This document shows positions 26,311 through 35,173 of a stretch of 64,000 nucleotides of DNA, piece by piece. The notes under the pieces were generated by a model that had not been told where the DNA came from, did no database searches, and saw only the letters and a list, made by a program, of their open reading frames with translations. The stretch is from CAVPTL01 sp963794415 (GTDB taxonomy: Bacteria; Actinomycetota; Thermoleophilia; Gaiellales; JAICJC01). Position 1 is the stretch's first letter. Every line of letters starts with the position of its first letter. The stretch covers positions 1,798,001 to 1,862,000 of the forward strand of contig CAWCDI010000001.1 in the NCBI GenBank assembly GCA_963794415.1, given 5' to 3'. The position numbers and the translations under genes were made by a program.

Positions 26311-26751
26311 ATGGCCGAGCCGCCGATCCTCCTCATCCGCCACTCCCGCGCCGGCGACCGCGCGGCCTGGACGCAGCCCGATCACCTGCGCCCGCTCGAC
26401 GACCGCGGCGTGGTGCAGGCAGCCACGCTCCCCGCAGAGCTCGCCGGATACGAGATCACCCGCATCCTCTCGAGCCCGTTTCTGCGCTGCGTCCAGACCG
26501 TCGAGCCGCTGGCGACCGGCCTGGGGCTCGAGCTGGAGCACACGGATTCGCTGGCCGAGGGCTCGCACGGCGGGGAGCTCACCGCCTTTCTCGCCTCGCT
26601 CCGGGGCACGGCGGCAGCTCTCTGCAGCCACGGCGACGTGATCGGCCACATCGTCGGGCACGACCGGAAGTGCAAGAAGGGCTCGGTCTGGGTCCTCGAG
26701 TGGGACGACGACCGGCTCGAGCCGGTGCGCTACATCAAGCCACTCGGGTGA
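26311..26751 (+). CDS. SixA-like histidine phosphatase
   Basis: A 146-residue protein of the histidine phosphatase superfamily. LLIRHSRAGDR provides the RHG-type catalytic histidine, ILSSPFLRCVQTVEPLA the second arginine, and LCSHGDVIGHIVG the second histidine. Small members of this type (SixA) dephosphorylate phosphohistidine on proteins. Here the direct junction with the CYTH-CHAD stop codon (TAG then ATG) and the following Ppx gene suggest a role with phosphate polymers or their carrier proteins. The end overlaps the convergent Ppx/GppA gene by 17 bases. Confidence 0.88.
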   Translation: MAEPPILLIRHSRAGDRAAWTQPDHLRPLDDRGVVQAATLPAELAGYEITRILSSPFLRCVQTVEPLATGLGLELEHTDSLAEGSHGGELTAFLASLRGTAAALCSHGDVIGHIVGHDRKCKKGSVWVLEWDDDRLEPVRYIKPLG

Positions 26752-27628
26752 GCGCGCGGGAGAAGAGCTCTCCCGCAAGGCCCTCGCGAAGGCCGCCGCG
26801 GGCAACCTCGAGGGGCATGCCCATCAGCTCCTGCACCTCGGCCAGGATGATGGCCCCGGCCGTGACGGTGCGGGCGCGCTCGGGGTCGATGCCCGTGCGC
26901 TTGGCGAGCTTCGAGGACGACATGCTCGTGGTGATCTCGATCGCCGCGGCCAGCTCGTCGGGGCCGAGCATCCGCCCCACCACGCGGCGCAGCGCGCGCG
27001 CCGCGCCGCCGGTTGCGAGGCCCAGCGTGGCAGCGGGCGGGTCGGCGTAGGCCAGGATGTCGTGCACCGTGGCGCGGGCCTTGCGGACGTCGCGGCGGCT
27101 GGGCGGGTCGGCGTCCAGGTGGCGCGAGGTGAGCCGCAGCGAGCCGATGTCGAACGAGCGGATCCACTGGGGCTGGTTTCGGCTGTGGCCGATCGCGAGC
27201 TCGGTGGAGCCGCCGCCGACGTCGCACACCGCGACTCCGACGTAGAGAGGCGCGGCCATGCCGCGAAGCGCCCCGGCGTAGGCCAGGCGGCCCTCCTGCT
27301 CGACCGAGAGCACCCGTGCCTGCATGCCGGAGGCCCGCTCGAGCTCGTTCACCAGCCGGGCGCCGTTGCGGCTCTGGCGGCCGGGGGCGGTCACGACGAG
27401 GTCGATGATCTCGCAGCCCTCCGCCTCGGCATCACGGGCGTAGCGCGCGACCTTCCGCGCGGTGGCCTTCATGCGCGTCGGCGAGAGCCGCCCGAGGCGC
27501 TCGATCTGCTCACCGAGGCCCATCTGGGCCCGCTCGGCCCGGACGGTGTCGAGATCGCCCGATGCCAGCTGCTGGGCGACCAGCAGCCGTACGGTGTTGG
27601 ATCCCACGTCGATGATGCCCACTTTCAT
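26735..27628 (-). CDS. Ppx/GppA phosphatase family (exopolyphosphatase-like)
   Basis: A 297-residue protein from ATG 27628, with the ASKHA fold. IIDVGSNTVRLLV is phosphate loop 1, EQEGRLAYAGAL carries the catalytic glutamate region, CDVGGGSTELAIG is phosphate loop 2, and GLATGGAARALRRV is the adenosine-type loop. The length equals that of the short, two-domain actinobacterial Ppx proteins that lack the C-terminal HD domain of E. coli Ppx. It should remove terminal phosphates from polyphosphate, or act on pppGpp. It is divergent from the ROK kinase gene (91-base gap) and convergent with the SixA-like gene. Confidence 0.92.
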   Translation of the reverse strand: MKVGIIDVGSNTVRLLVAQQLASGDLDTVRAERAQMGLGEQIERLGRLSPTRMKATARKVARYARDAEAEGCEIIDLVVTAPGRQSRNGARLVNELERASGMQARVLSVEQEGRLAYAGALRGMAAPLYVGVAVCDVGGGSTELAIGHSRNQPQWIRSFDIGSLRLTSRHLDADPPSRRDVRKARATVHDILAYADPPAATLGLATGGAARALRRVVGRMLGPDELAAAIEITTSMSSSKLAKRTGIDPERARTVTAGAIILAEVQELMGMPLEVARGGLREGLAGELFSRALTRVA

Positions 27629-27719
27629 GCACAGGGAAGTGTGCCCGGGAGGTCGGTCGGCAATGGGCGCGGTTTGGAGAAGAGACGGTGAACAGTGGGA
27701 GCCGTGTAATGTGCCGCCT

Positions 27720-28679
27720 GTGAGCACTCGCGGGGGCATCGATCTTGGCGGGACCAAGATCCAGACAGTGATCGTGGACGACCAGAACCAGGTCATCGGC
27801 GAGGCGCGTCACCCCACCCCCAAGGACGCAGGCACGGCTGGCGTCGTGGCCGCGATGGGCGCGGCGCTTCAGGAGGCCGCGAAGGCCGCAGAGGTCGAGA
27901 CCTCCGCGCTCGAGGGCGTGGGCATCGGATCGCCCGGCGCGGTCGATCCCGCCGCCGGCACCGTCGAGCAGGCCATCAACGTGGTGCCCGAGTGGAAGGA
28001 CGCCGTGCCGGTCGCCGGCGACCTCGGCAAGGTGCTCGGCACGAAGGTGTTCGTCGGCAACGACGTGAACGTCGCCACCGAGGCCGAGTTCGTGCTCGGC
28101 GCCGGACGCGAGTTCCAGTCGATGCTGGGCGTGTTCTGGGGCACGGGCGTGGGCGGCGGCATCATCCTCGACGGCAAGATGTGGGAGGGCCGCGGCGCGG
28201 GCGGCGAGATCGGCCACATGGTGGTCAAGATGGGCGGCGCGCTCTGCGGCTGCGGCCGGCACGGCTGCATGGAGGCCTACGCCGGGCGCGGCTCGATGGA
28301 GCTCGAGGCCCGCAAGCGCCACGACGACGGCGACCACACCGAGCTCTTCAAGATCATGAAGCACAAGAACCGCGAGCGGCTCTCGAGCGGGGTCTGGGCC
28401 AAGGCGCTCGAGGACGACGACCACATGGCGAAGAAGCTCATCGAGCGCGCGGTCGAGGCGCTGGGGGCCGGGGTCGCGTCGGCGGTGAACCTGCTCGACA
28501 TCGAGGCGGTCATCATCGGCGGCGGCATGGGCACCCGCCTCGGCGAGGAGTACGCGGAGAAGATCAAGCAGGCGATGATGCCGCACCTCTTCAAGGACAA
28601 CGATCCGCCGACGGTGCGCGTCGCGTCGCTCGGCGACCTCGGCGGCGCGATCGGCGCCGCCCTCCTCGCAGGCAAGTAG
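27720..28679 (+). CDS. ROK-family glucokinase (possibly polyphosphate-dependent)
   Basis: A 319-residue sugar kinase from a GTG at 27720. GGIDLGGTKIQTVIVDD is the phosphate loop, GIGSPGAVDPAAGTVEQAINV and FVGNDVNVATEAEFVLGAG hold the catalytic aspartate, GTGVGGGIILDG follows, and EIGHMVVKMGG with CGCGRHGCMEAYAG gives the ROK zinc site. ROK glucokinases use ATP or, in actinobacteria, polyphosphate. The position between Ppx and Ppk genes favours a polyphosphate link, but sequence alone does not decide the phosphate donor. It is convergent with the Ppk gene, with a seven-base gap. Confidence 0.92.
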   Translation: MSTRGGIDLGGTKIQTVIVDDQNQVIGEARHPTPKDAGTAGVVAAMGAALQEAAKAAEVETSALEGVGIGSPGAVDPAAGTVEQAINVVPEWKDAVPVAGDLGKVLGTKVFVGNDVNVATEAEFVLGAGREFQSMLGVFWGTGVGGGIILDGKMWEGRGAGGEIGHMVVKMGGALCGCGRHGCMEAYAGRGSMELEARKRHDDGDHTELFKIMKHKNRERLSSGVWAKALEDDDHMAKKLIERAVEALGAGVASAVNLLDIEAVIIGGGMGTRLGEEYAEKIKQAMMPHLFKDNDPPTVRVASLGDLGGAIGAALLAGK

Positions 28680-28686
28680 CCCCGGG

Positions 28687-30786
28687 CTAGCTGGGCCGGC
28701 CCGAGCGGCGGGCCCTCACGCGGGCGCGGCGCATCAAAACGTCGTGGGTGGGACGCGGCCGGTCGCCGTCGGGCGACTTGCGTGTCCAGTCGCCCTCGGG
28801 CGAGAGATCCCAGGCCTGGGCGTTGTCGGACTCGAGCACGTCGAACACCGACTGCACCTCGTCCTTCAAGCGGCGCTCCTCCACGGGCACGACCACCTCG
28901 ATGCGGTGATCCAGGTTTCGCGGCATCATGTCGGCCGAGCCGAGATAGACCCGCGTGTCGGCCCCTGCCTCGAACACGAACACGCGGCTGTGCTCGAGGA
29001 ACCGCCCGACGACGCTGCGCACCTGGATGTTGTCCGAAAGTCCCGGCACCCCGGGCCGGAGCGTGCAGATCGACCGGGCGACGATCTCGATCTTCGCGCC
29101 CGCCTTCGACGCCTTGTAGAGCGCCTCGATCATCGCGACGTCGGTGAGCGAGTTGACCTTGATGCGGATGCGCGCCGGCCGGCCCTCCTCGGCGGCCTCG
29201 GATACCCGCCGGATCTGCTCGATCAGGCCGCTTCGCAGGTTGAACGGCGCCACCAGGATCTTGCGGAAGCGCTGCGGCCGGCCGAAGCCGGTGAGGTGGT
29301 TGAAGAGATCGGCGACGTCCGAGGTGATGGCCTCGTCGTCGGTGAACACGCCGAAATCCTCGTAGAGCCGGGCCGTCACGGCGTTGTAGTTGCCGGTGCC
29401 GATGTGGGCGTAGCGGCGCAGGACGCCGCCCTCGCGGCGCACCACGAGCGTCGTCTTGGCGTGGATCTTCAGGTTGGCGAAGCCGTGCACCACGTGGACG
29501 CCCGACTGCTCCATCTGCCGCGCCCACTCGATGTTGCGCCGCTCGTCGAAGCGGGCCTTGAGCTCGACCAGGCACACCGTCTGCTTCGAGAGCTCGGCGG
29601 CGTCGATGAGCGCCGGCATCAGCGCCGAGTCGTCGGAGGTGCGGTACACGGTGGTCTTGATCGCCACCACGTTGGGATCCTTGGCGCCGGCCCGCACGAA
29701 CGCCTCGACGCTCGAGTTGAACGAGTCGTAGGGCAGCTGCACCAGCAGGTCGCCGTTTCGGATCTGCTCGAACAGGTCAACGCGCTCGCCCGGAGACGCC
29801 GCGAGCCGCGAGCGGGTGAGCGGGATCCACGGCTCGAACTTGAGGTCGGGCCGGTTGGAGTCGGCCAGCTGGGCGACGTCGGCCATGTCCACCGGGCCGC
29901 TGGTGGGGTACACCTGCAGGTCGGTGACGGCGAGGCCGTGCTTGAGCCAGTCCAGCATGGTGTCGGACACGCCGGAGGACACCTCGAGCCGCACGACGTC
30001 GCCGAACCGCCGCCGGCGGAGCTCGGTCTCGACCGCCTCGAGCAGATCGTCGGCCTCGTCGGAGAGCTCGAAGTCGGCGTCGCGGGTAACGCGGAAGTAG
30101 GCGTGCTCGAGCACCTCCATCCCGGGGAAGAGCCACGGCAGGAAGTGCGCGATGACCTGCTCCTGCGGAACCAGGCGCCCCTCGGGGCCAACCGCGACGA
30201 AGCGCGCGAGGCCCTCGGGCACCTTCACCCGGGCGGAGCGATCCTCACCGGTGTCGGAGTCGCGCACGCGCACCGCGAGGCTCTGCGAGAGCCCGGAGAT
30301 GTACGGGAACGGCTGTCCCGGCCCGACGGCGAGCGGCGTGAGCACCGGGAAGATGGTGGCGTCGAAGAGCGCCTCCAGATCGGCCAGCTCCTGCGGCGTG
30401 CACTCGGCGACCGAGGAGACGACGATGCCCTCCTCAGCGAGCGCCGGCACCAGCACCTCGCTCCAGAGCGCGGCCTGGCGCTGGGTGAGGTCGATGACCA
30501 GATCGCGGATCTCGGCAAGCGTCGCGCCGGGCGTCCGCCCGTCGGGCGAGCGGGTGGCGAGCCCTGCGGCGACCTGCCGCTCAAGCCCGGCGACGCGCAC
30601 CATGAAGAACTCGTCGAGGTTGGACGAGACGATCGAGCAGAAGCGGACGCGCTCGAGGATGGGCAGGTCGTCGTCGCAGGCCTGCTCGAGCACGCGCATG
30701 TTGAACGCGAGCCAGCTCAGCTCCCGGTTCAGGAACCGGCTGTCGACCGGTTCGACCGATCTCGGAGTGGTGGCTGGGGCGCTCAT
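28687..30786 (-). CDS. ppk1: polyphosphate kinase 1
   Basis: A 699-residue enzyme from ATG 30786, the usual Ppk1 length. RFLNRELSWLAFNMRVLEQA is the N-terminal signature, and SSNLDEFFMVRVAGL belongs to the helical domain. IKTTVYRTSDDS and FDERRNIEWARQME precede the catalytic histidine in FANLKIHAKTTLVVRREG. HIGTGNYN and YLGSADMMPRNLDHRIEV carry the second conserved histidine. It makes polyphosphate from ATP reversibly. A small gene (30824-31129) lies 37 bases upstream on the same strand and could be cotranscribed. Confidence 0.97.
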   Translation of the reverse strand: MSAPATTPRSVEPVDSRFLNRELSWLAFNMRVLEQACDDDLPILERVRFCSIVSSNLDEFFMVRVAGLERQVAAGLATRSPDGRTPGATLAEIRDLVIDLTQRQAALWSEVLVPALAEEGIVVSSVAECTPQELADLEALFDATIFPVLTPLAVGPGQPFPYISGLSQSLAVRVRDSDTGEDRSARVKVPEGLARFVAVGPEGRLVPQEQVIAHFLPWLFPGMEVLEHAYFRVTRDADFELSDEADDLLEAVETELRRRRFGDVVRLEVSSGVSDTMLDWLKHGLAVTDLQVYPTSGPVDMADVAQLADSNRPDLKFEPWIPLTRSRLAASPGERVDLFEQIRNGDLLVQLPYDSFNSSVEAFVRAGAKDPNVVAIKTTVYRTSDDSALMPALIDAAELSKQTVCLVELKARFDERRNIEWARQMEQSGVHVVHGFANLKIHAKTTLVVRREGGVLRRYAHIGTGNYNAVTARLYEDFGVFTDDEAITSDVADLFNHLTGFGRPQRFRKILVAPFNLRSGLIEQIRRVSEAAEEGRPARIRIKVNSLTDVAMIEALYKASKAGAKIEIVARSICTLRPGVPGLSDNIQVRSVVGRFLEHSRVFVFEAGADTRVYLGSADMMPRNLDHRIEVVVPVEERRLKDEVQSVFDVLESDNAQAWDLSPEGDWTRKSPDGDRPRPTHDVLMRRARVRARRSGRPS

Positions 30787-30823
30787 CGGCCGAAGGGTAC
30801 CGGTGAAGGCCCCTTCGCCGGTC

Positions 30824-31129
30824 CTACTCCCAGCTGAAATCACCCGCGGTGGTGGTCTCCATCCAGCCCTTGGGCTCGCCGCGCGGCGCTTCGATGGTCT
30901 CCATCGCGACGGTGTCCTCGGACATCTCGAGGCGGACGGCGGGATGCTCGCCGGTCTCTTCCTCTTCGCGCTGGGCCTGAGCCTCGGTCTTGAAGAGCGG
31001 GTGGTTCTGGAACGGGTCGTCGCCGACGAACGTATCGAGGGGCAGTTCACGATCGAGCCCCTGATTGCGGCGCTTCAGTTCAAGGTGCTCTTCGATGACA
31101 GAGGCGAATGAGGATGTGCCAAGTGACAT
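30824..31129 (-). CDS. small acidic protein of unknown function upstream of ppk1
   Basis: A 101-residue protein from ATG 31129, with an AGGAGG ribosome site four bases before the start. It is hydrophilic and acidic, with no cysteines, signal peptide or membrane segment; the stretch KTEAQAQREEEETGE looks helical or disordered. No family was recognised. The strong ribosome site and position directly ahead of ppk1 on the same strand support a real gene that may be coexpressed with polyphosphate synthesis. Confidence 0.6.
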   Translation of the reverse strand: MSLGTSSFASVIEEHLELKRRNQGLDRELPLDTFVGDDPFQNHPLFKTEAQAQREEEETGEHPAVRLEMSEDTVAMETIEAPRGEPKGWMETTTAGDFSWE

Positions 31130-31203
31130 CTTCCCTCCTAAGGGTTAGCAGACGAGCCAGACAGCCGCAGAAGTATACCAAGCGGTCTCAACCCAGACCA
31201 GGG

Positions 31204-32454
31204 TCAGGCAACCGTATTCTTACCGTTCCGTTTGGCCGCGTAGAGCGCGCCGTCGGCCTGCGCGATCAGATCGAGCCCGCCGCCGGCGGCGCCCGCGGAG
31301 GTCGCGATCCCGAAGCTGGCGCTGCCGTTGGCGATGGTCTGGCCGTCGAACTCCACCTCGATCCGGTTGATCCCCACGCGCAGCCGCTCGGCCAGGTTCA
31401 CGGCGCCCTCGCGCCCCGTCTGCGGCAGCAGCACCGCGAACTCCTCGCCGCCGTATCTGGCCGCGACATCGATCTCGCGCACCGTCTCGCGGAGCTTCTC
31501 GGCGACCGCATGCAGCACCGCGTCGCCGGCCAGGTGGCCCATCGTGTCGTTCACCAGCTTGAAGTCGTCGAGGTCAAAGAGGATGAGCGACGTCTCCTGG
31601 CCGAACCGCTGGGCGCGCTCGAGCTCGGTGGTGAGCGCCGCCAGGAGCTGCCTGCGGTTGGCGAGCCCCGTCAGGGCGTCGGTCACCGCCTGGCGCTCGA
31701 CCAGCCTCTGCAGCCGGGCGTTCTCGAGATCGGCGGCCGACGGCGCGCCGACGTAGCGCACCGCGAGCACCGTCAGCAGGGCGACGCCGAGCAGCACGAT
31801 CCACACCTGGCGCTGCGCGCGGTGCACGCTCTCCGAGAGGGCGGACGTGGGATAGATCGCGACCAGCTGCACCGGGCCGCCCTGCGTGACCGAGACCGTC
31901 ACCGCGGCGGCACGCACCCCCTCACCCCCCACGCTCGCGTCCTGCGCCCCGTCGCCGCCGACGCCCACCGACCCGGCGCCGACCACCACCAGCCCGGTCT
32001 GCCGCCCGGCCCGGATTCGGCGGCGCAGGAAGCCGGCGAAGCGGCGGTCGAGCGGCTGCCAGACCATGACGCAGTCATGGTTTCGGGCAGGGCCGACGTC
32101 CACGACCGCACGCCACGCCGGCCCCGGCGGAGCCGTGCCCGCGACGATCGCGCCGCCCGACTGGAGCTGCACGTAGAGGCCCGGCGCGGCCGCCCGCACG
32201 CGCTGGAGGTCGCCCCGGCCCGAGAGCGCGTAGCGCACATCGGGCCGCAGGGCGAGCCCGCGGGCCTCGTTCTGCACGCTCTGGAGCGCGGCGCCGTAGG
32301 CGATGGCGGCTGCCGAGACGGTCATCGAGAGGCGGTGGTCGATGCGCGCCGTCTGCCGGTCGCGGATGAGCGATACCGCCAGCAGCCCTGATGCCAGCAG
32401 GGGCACCAGCGCAAGTACCACCAGGTTGAAAGTGAGCTTCTGCCGGAATCGCAT
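31204..32454 (-). CDS. membrane diguanylate cyclase (GGDEF) with extracytoplasmic sensor
   Basis: A 416-residue protein from ATG 32454. TM1 (about 10-32) and TM2 (about 213-232) flank an extracytoplasmic sensor of about 180 residues. The C-terminal GGDEF domain (about 255-416) has DALTGLANRRQLL, LILFDLDDFKLVNDTMGH and the active-site ARYGGEEFAVLLP. The inhibitory I-site RxxD (REID) sits five residues before GGEEF, so product feedback is expected. It should make cyclic di-GMP in response to an external signal. Flagellar genes lie only about 2.7 kb away, but no operon link is evident. Confidence 0.95.
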   Translation of the reverse strand: MRFRQKLTFNLVVLALVPLLASGLLAVSLIRDRQTARIDHRLSMTVSAAAIAYGAALQSVQNEARGLALRPDVRYALSGRGDLQRVRAAAPGLYVQLQSGGAIVAGTAPPGPAWRAVVDVGPARNHDCVMVWQPLDRRFAGFLRRRIRAGRQTGLVVVGAGSVGVGGDGAQDASVGGEGVRAAAVTVSVTQGGPVQLVAIYPTSALSESVHRAQRQVWIVLLGVALLTVLAVRYVGAPSAADLENARLQRLVERQAVTDALTGLANRRQLLAALTTELERAQRFGQETSLILFDLDDFKLVNDTMGHLAGDAVLHAVAEKLRETVREIDVAARYGGEEFAVLLPQTGREGAVNLAERLRVGINRIEVEFDGQTIANGSASFGIATSAGAAGGGLDLIAQADGALYAAKRNGKNTVA

Positions 32455-32541
32455 AAAAGCCCGGGCGGATTCCAGGCCGAGCGATTATATGATGCAGTTC
32501 GCAAACATGGTGGGAGCACGTTTGCAAATGAGACGGGGTGC

Positions 32542-33522
32542 TCAGTACGAGCTGAGGTCGAGCGCCGCCGCGAGGAGGTCGTCCTCGGTAGGCAGATACT
32601 CCTGCTCGAGCACGGGAGCGAACGGGATGGGCGTATCGAGCGCGGCCAGCCGGCGCACCGGCGCGTCCAGGTACTCGAACGCGTGCTCGCCGATGATGGC
32701 TGCGACCTCGGCCCCGAAGCCGCCCGTGAGGTTATCCTCGTGCACGACCAGCGCCTTGCCGGTCTTCTTCACCGACTCGAGCACCGTCTCGGAGTCGAAC
32801 GGGATGAGCGTCCGCAGATCGATGACCTCGACCGAGATGCCCTGTGCGGCCAGCTGGTCGGCGACGGTCATCGAGCTTCGCACGGTGGAGGCGTAGGCAA
32901 TGATGGTGAGGTCGGTGCCCTCGCGCCGCACCGCGGCCTGCCCCAGCGGCACCAGCACGCCGTGGGCGCCGGTCGAGACCTGGGCCTTCTCGCGCCGGTA
33001 GAGGAACTTGTGCTCGCAGAACACCACCGGATTGGGGTCGCGGATGGCCGAGCGAAGCAGGCCGTAGGCGTCCTCGGCAGTGGCCGGGCAGACGATCTTG
33101 AGACCCGCGTGGTGGTGGAACCAGGCCTCGACGTTCTCCGAGTGGTAGGGGCCGCCGCCCACGCCGCCGCCGTTGGGGCAGCGCATCACCATGGGCACGG
33201 CCCAGCCGATGCGGTAGTGCATCTTGGCCGCGCACGTCACGAGCTGGTCGAAGGCGATCGAGACGAAGTCGCCGAACTGCATCTCGGCCACCGGCCGCTG
33301 GCCCGCCATGGCGGCGCCGATGGCGACCCCCGCGATGCCGGCCTCGGCCACCGGGGTGTCGATCGAGCGGGCCACGCCGAACCGCTGCTGCAGGCCCTTC
33401 GTGGCGCCGAACGCCCCGCCCTGCTTGCCGACGTCCTCGCCCATGCAGAACACGCGGTCGTCCAGCTCCATCTCATCGTGCAGCGCGGCGTTGATCGCCT
33501 CGAGGTAGGTCAGCTCCGGCAC
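32542..33522 (-). CDS. 2-oxoacid dehydrogenase E1 component, beta subunit
   Basis: A 326-residue TPP-dependent subunit from a GTG at 33522. LTYLEAINAALHDEMELDDRVF is the standard N-terminus; GEDVGKQGGAFGATKGLQQRFG, DTPVAEAGIAGVAIGAAMAG and EMQFGDFVSIAFDQLV follow. The transketolase C-terminal domain reads GTDLTIIAYASTV and VIDLRTLIPFD. It pairs with the alpha subunit four bases upstream to decarboxylate pyruvate or branched-chain 2-oxoacids. E2 and E3 genes are not in the window. Confidence 0.94.
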   Translation of the reverse strand: MPELTYLEAINAALHDEMELDDRVFCMGEDVGKQGGAFGATKGLQQRFGVARSIDTPVAEAGIAGVAIGAAMAGQRPVAEMQFGDFVSIAFDQLVTCAAKMHYRIGWAVPMVMRCPNGGGVGGGPYHSENVEAWFHHHAGLKIVCPATAEDAYGLLRSAIRDPNPVVFCEHKFLYRREKAQVSTGAHGVLVPLGQAAVRREGTDLTIIAYASTVRSSMTVADQLAAQGISVEVIDLRTLIPFDSETVLESVKKTGKALVVHEDNLTGGFGAEVAAIIGEHAFEYLDAPVRRLAALDTPIPFAPVLEQEYLPTEDDLLAAALDLSSY

Positions 33523-33526
33523 GGCG

Positions 33527-34573
33527 TCACTTCCATCCTGCGGGCGCGAAGACGCCCTCGAGCACCTGTGCGGGGTTGGGCGGCGAGTCGGCATCGGCCT
33601 TCGCGACAGCCTCGGCGACCTCGGACTTGACCTGCGCCCGGACGTCCTCCAGATCGGAGGAGGCGATGCCGCGCTCGGCCACGAGGTTGGACTCCAGCCG
33701 CTTGAGCGGATCCTTGTCCGACCACTCGGCGAGCGTCTCCATGGGCATGTAGGCCTCGTACTTGTCGTGCGCCGCGTGGCCGCCCATGCGGTAGGTACGG
33801 CACTCGATGAACTGGGGGCCGCCACCTGCGCGGGCGGCATCGACCGCCGCCGTCATGGCCGCGTACACCGCGAACACGTCGTTGCCGTCAACCGCGACCG
33901 CGGGGATGCCGTAGCCGGCCGCCTTCTTGTAGAGCTCGGTGACCTTGGTCTGCTTGGAGATGGGCGTGGAGTAGCCCCAGCCGTTGTTCTCGGCCACGAA
34001 CACGGCGGGCGCCTCGAGCACCGCGGCCATGTTGAGCCCCTCGTGGAAGTCCCCGCGCGAGGTGGCCGCGTCGCCGAAGCTCGTGACCGCGACCCTGTCC
34101 TGGCCGCGCTGCTTGTAGGCGAGCGCCGCACCGACGGTGAGCGGGATCATGTCGGCCATGTGCGAGACCTGGCAGGGGATGTTCCACTCGCGCCCGCCGA
34201 TGTGCAGGTTGCCGTCGCGGCCACGGGTGGTGGAGCCTTCCTTGCCCATGAACTGGGCGTAGATGCGCCAGATGGGCACGCCGTGGACGAGGTAGGAGCC
34301 GAGGTCGCGGATCCACGGGGAGAGCCAGTCGCCGTCCTGCCCCTTGCGAAGCGGCGCCGCCATGCCGACGGCGATCGCCTCCTGCCCACGGCCGGTGTAG
34401 TAGCTCCCCGGGAGCTTTCCCTGGCGGTAGAGGTTGAGCGCGCGCTCCTCGACGGCGCGCGTGAGCGTCATCCAGTAGAAGAGCCGCATCGCCCGTTTGT
34501 CCGAGACCTTCTCGGGAGAAGGGTCGGCTTCGGCGACAGAGAGGACGGGGCGGGCAGGAGAGCTCACAGGCAC
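33527..34573 (-). CDS. 2-oxoacid dehydrogenase E1 component, alpha subunit
   Basis: A 348-residue subunit from a GTG at 34573. LFYWMTLTRAVEERALNLYRQGK and GSYYTGRGQEAIAVGM open the fold. The thiamine-diphosphate motif runs from FGDAATSRGDFHEGLN to FVAENNGWGYSTP, and YRMGGHAAHDK carries the phosphorylation-loop-type residues. The family covers pyruvate and branched-chain 2-oxoacid dehydrogenases. The combination with a leucine-dehydrogenase-like gene at 1311 would allow branched-chain amino acid breakdown, although the genes are 30 kb apart. Confidence 0.94.
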   Translation of the reverse strand: MPVSSPARPVLSVAEADPSPEKVSDKRAMRLFYWMTLTRAVEERALNLYRQGKLPGSYYTGRGQEAIAVGMAAPLRKGQDGDWLSPWIRDLGSYLVHGVPIWRIYAQFMGKEGSTTRGRDGNLHIGGREWNIPCQVSHMADMIPLTVGAALAYKQRGQDRVAVTSFGDAATSRGDFHEGLNMAAVLEAPAVFVAENNGWGYSTPISKQTKVTELYKKAAGYGIPAVAVDGNDVFAVYAAMTAAVDAARAGGGPQFIECRTYRMGGHAAHDKYEAYMPMETLAEWSDKDPLKRLESNLVAERGIASSDLEDVRAQVKSEVAEAVAKADADSPPNPAQVLEGVFAPAGWK

Positions 34574-34704
34574 ATCACGTGCGCGTCATCGGCCAATCTC
34601 GCGTCGTTCATGAGCACATACACGACAACGGTTACTCTAGATCAGCCGTTCCGGATTCGCGCCAACCCGCTGAATTGCTCCTGTGAGCGTCCGATCACCC
34701 GGCG

Positions 34705-35166
34705 GTGAACGCTGGCAGATCGCAGGTGGCAGAGACCGTGCAGCAGGCCGAGGCCGCGCTCCGCGACGGAGACGTCGTCGGGCTCGCGGCAGCCTACGCC
34801 GCGCTCGCGACCTGGGACGACCAGCACCGCGCACACCAGGCCCGCTGCCTCTGCACCGAGCTCGTGCTGGCCCACGGAGCGCGCGATGCACGGGTGTGGG
34901 TGCCGGTGTTCACCACGGCCCTTCGCATGCTGCTCGACTCGCTCGAGCGCGACCCGGCCCAGCCGGTGATCCTCAACTTTGCGATGTCGCTCGAGAGCGC
35001 ATCGATCCACGTCTGCGACGCGTACATGCCCGCGGCGGCTGAGTACAGCCCATTCACCATCTGCCCGGTCCTTCCCTGGTATGCAAACCGGGTGAGCCTC
35101 TGCAGTGCAGTCCAGCCCTCGCCCGGATATCGGTCCGGGTCATCGGCCGGCGGCGGCCGCGATTGA
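34705..35166 (+). CDS. protein of unknown function, 3' part probably chimeric
   Basis: A 153-residue open frame from a GTG at 34705. The first 95 residues (helical, Ala-rich, with AALRDGDVVGLAAAYAAL and LLDSLERDPAQPVILNFA) look like a coherent soluble helical or TPR-like domain. After about residue 95 the reading is exactly antisense to the beginning of a flagellar rod gene (34985-35060 on the other strand) and makes little sense as protein. The true gene was therefore probably longer and is cut at about 34985. No family was recognised for the first part. Confidence 0.45.
   Translation: MNAGRSQVAETVQQAEAALRDGDVVGLAAAYAALATWDDQHRAHQARCLCTELVLAHGARDARVWVPVFTTALRMLLDSLERDPAQPVILNFAMSLESASIHVCDAYMPAAAEYSPFTICPVLPWYANRVSLCSAVQPSPGYRSGSSAGGGRD
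34983..35060 (-). pseudogene. truncated flagellar basal-body rod gene (FlgG/FlgF N-terminus only)
   Basis: On the minus strand, an ATG at 35060 preceded by an AAGGA ribosome site begins VNGLYSAAAGMYASQTWIDA followed by LSSDIA. This is the conserved N-terminus of flagellar rod/hook proteins (normally followed by N-x-N-T-x-G-Y/F). After about 25 residues the match ends and the frame becomes antisense to the helical gene at 34705. A second rod gene directly downstream of the flgF/flgG-like gene at 35174-35911 is expected in flagellar operons. This looks like a deletion, rearrangement or assembly join. Confidence 0.6.
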
Positions 35167-35173
35167 GCCGGCG

